Below are positions 63,827 to 64,000 of a stretch of DNA of 64,000 nt, piece after piece; position 1 is the first letter of the stretch; every line of letters starts with the position of its first letter. The stretch covers positions 21,358 through 85,357 of the forward strand of contig CANQBQ010000005.1 in assembly GCA_947589045.1 (NCBI GenBank). Direction: 5' to 3'. This DNA is from an uncultured Clostridia bacterium (GTDB taxonomy: Bacteria > Bacillota > Clostridia > Monoglobales > Monoglobaceae). Made by a program: the position numbers and the translations under genes. The notes under the pieces were generated by a model. That model saw only the letters and a program-made list of their open reading frames with translations, was not told the DNA's origin and did no database searches.

Positions 63827-64000
63827 AAATTTTATCCCTTCTTTTATAAAAATTTTCCGCAAATTACGGTTTGCGCGCCGCCTCTCCTTTCCGAAAACTC
63901 GCGCGAACAAAAATGTGGTAATATTATTATACCATATATTTGCAGGAGGCGAAAGCCTCCGTAGCCGCTCGCGAACGTCAGTTCGCGTTGTGGCGGGCAA
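63827..64000. other. Intergenic sequence with GC-rich hairpins at the window edge
   Basis: It contains a lone TATAAT on the minus strand (about 63930) with no good -35, then two hairpins, GGAGGC/GCCTCC and CGCGAAC/GTTCGCG. No gene is supported; the open frame upstream of the lyase start has no coding features. Confidence 0.5.

Overview
The window is a 64 kb chromosomal piece of an anaerobic, Gram-positive-type Clostridia (Bacillota) bacterium that degrades pectin. The evidence is SLH-anchored and dockerin-bearing secreted proteins, a complete dcw block with a PASTA-type PBP, a MocR-type PdxR next to PdxST, a Rex-controlled AdhE, oxygen-defence genes typical of strict anaerobes (reverse rubrerythrin, rubredoxin, FprA), and very clean TTGACA-17-TATAAT promoters. 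A gut or rumen pectin degrader is likely; I cannot name a genus.

Layout. 1-2.8 kb: two-subunit ABC exporter (first subunit cut by the window edge). 2.8-3.3 kb: a compact locus with a 24-residue hydrophobic peptide and two opposing small RNAs, arranged like a type I toxin-antitoxin. 3.4-14.3 kb: two giant secreted pectin methylesterases, one with a dockerin. 14.6-16.0 kb: an unrecognised protein with a possible aerolysin-like beta-pore region. 16.3-20 kb: reverse rubrerythrin and adhE with a perfect Rex operator. 20-22.2 kb: DUF4330 protein, Wzy/O-antigen-ligase-like membrane protein, and tRNA-Thr(CGT) behind a repeat-rich leader. 22.2-26.5 kb: solute-binding lipoprotein translationally coupled to a hybrid histidine kinase. 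26.6-28.0 kb: flavodoxin and CMD-cupin protein. 28.4-29.9 kb: rubredoxin and FprA. 30-33 kb: pdxR, divergent from pdxST.

33-44.3 kb holds the most interesting system. A cobalamin riboswitch with its own promoter and terminator platform stands before a five-gene operon: a 1,872-residue SLH surface protein containing a toroid plus two DUF4430 domains, a stand-alone secreted toroid, a stand-alone DUF4430 protein, EcfT, and one polypeptide fusing two ECF ATPases to an S component. Toroid plus DUF4430 is the domain plan of animal intrinsic factor/transcobalamin, so I read this as a surface B12-capture and import system. A perfect 311-bp tandem duplication at the 3' end of the SLH gene alters its C-terminus and leaves an orphan SLH fragment.

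44.3-60.8 kb: rnmV with an attenuator-like leader, then the division/cell-wall cluster on the minus strand, in transcription order mraZ-rsmH-ftsL-PBP-murE-murF-mraY-ftsW-murG-murA-ftsQ-DUF881-sbp-ftsZ; murD and ftsA are absent from it. 61-63.8 kb: a BspA-repeat pectate lyase interrupted by a single in-frame TGA. No CRISPR array, transposase, prophage or rRNA gene was seen.
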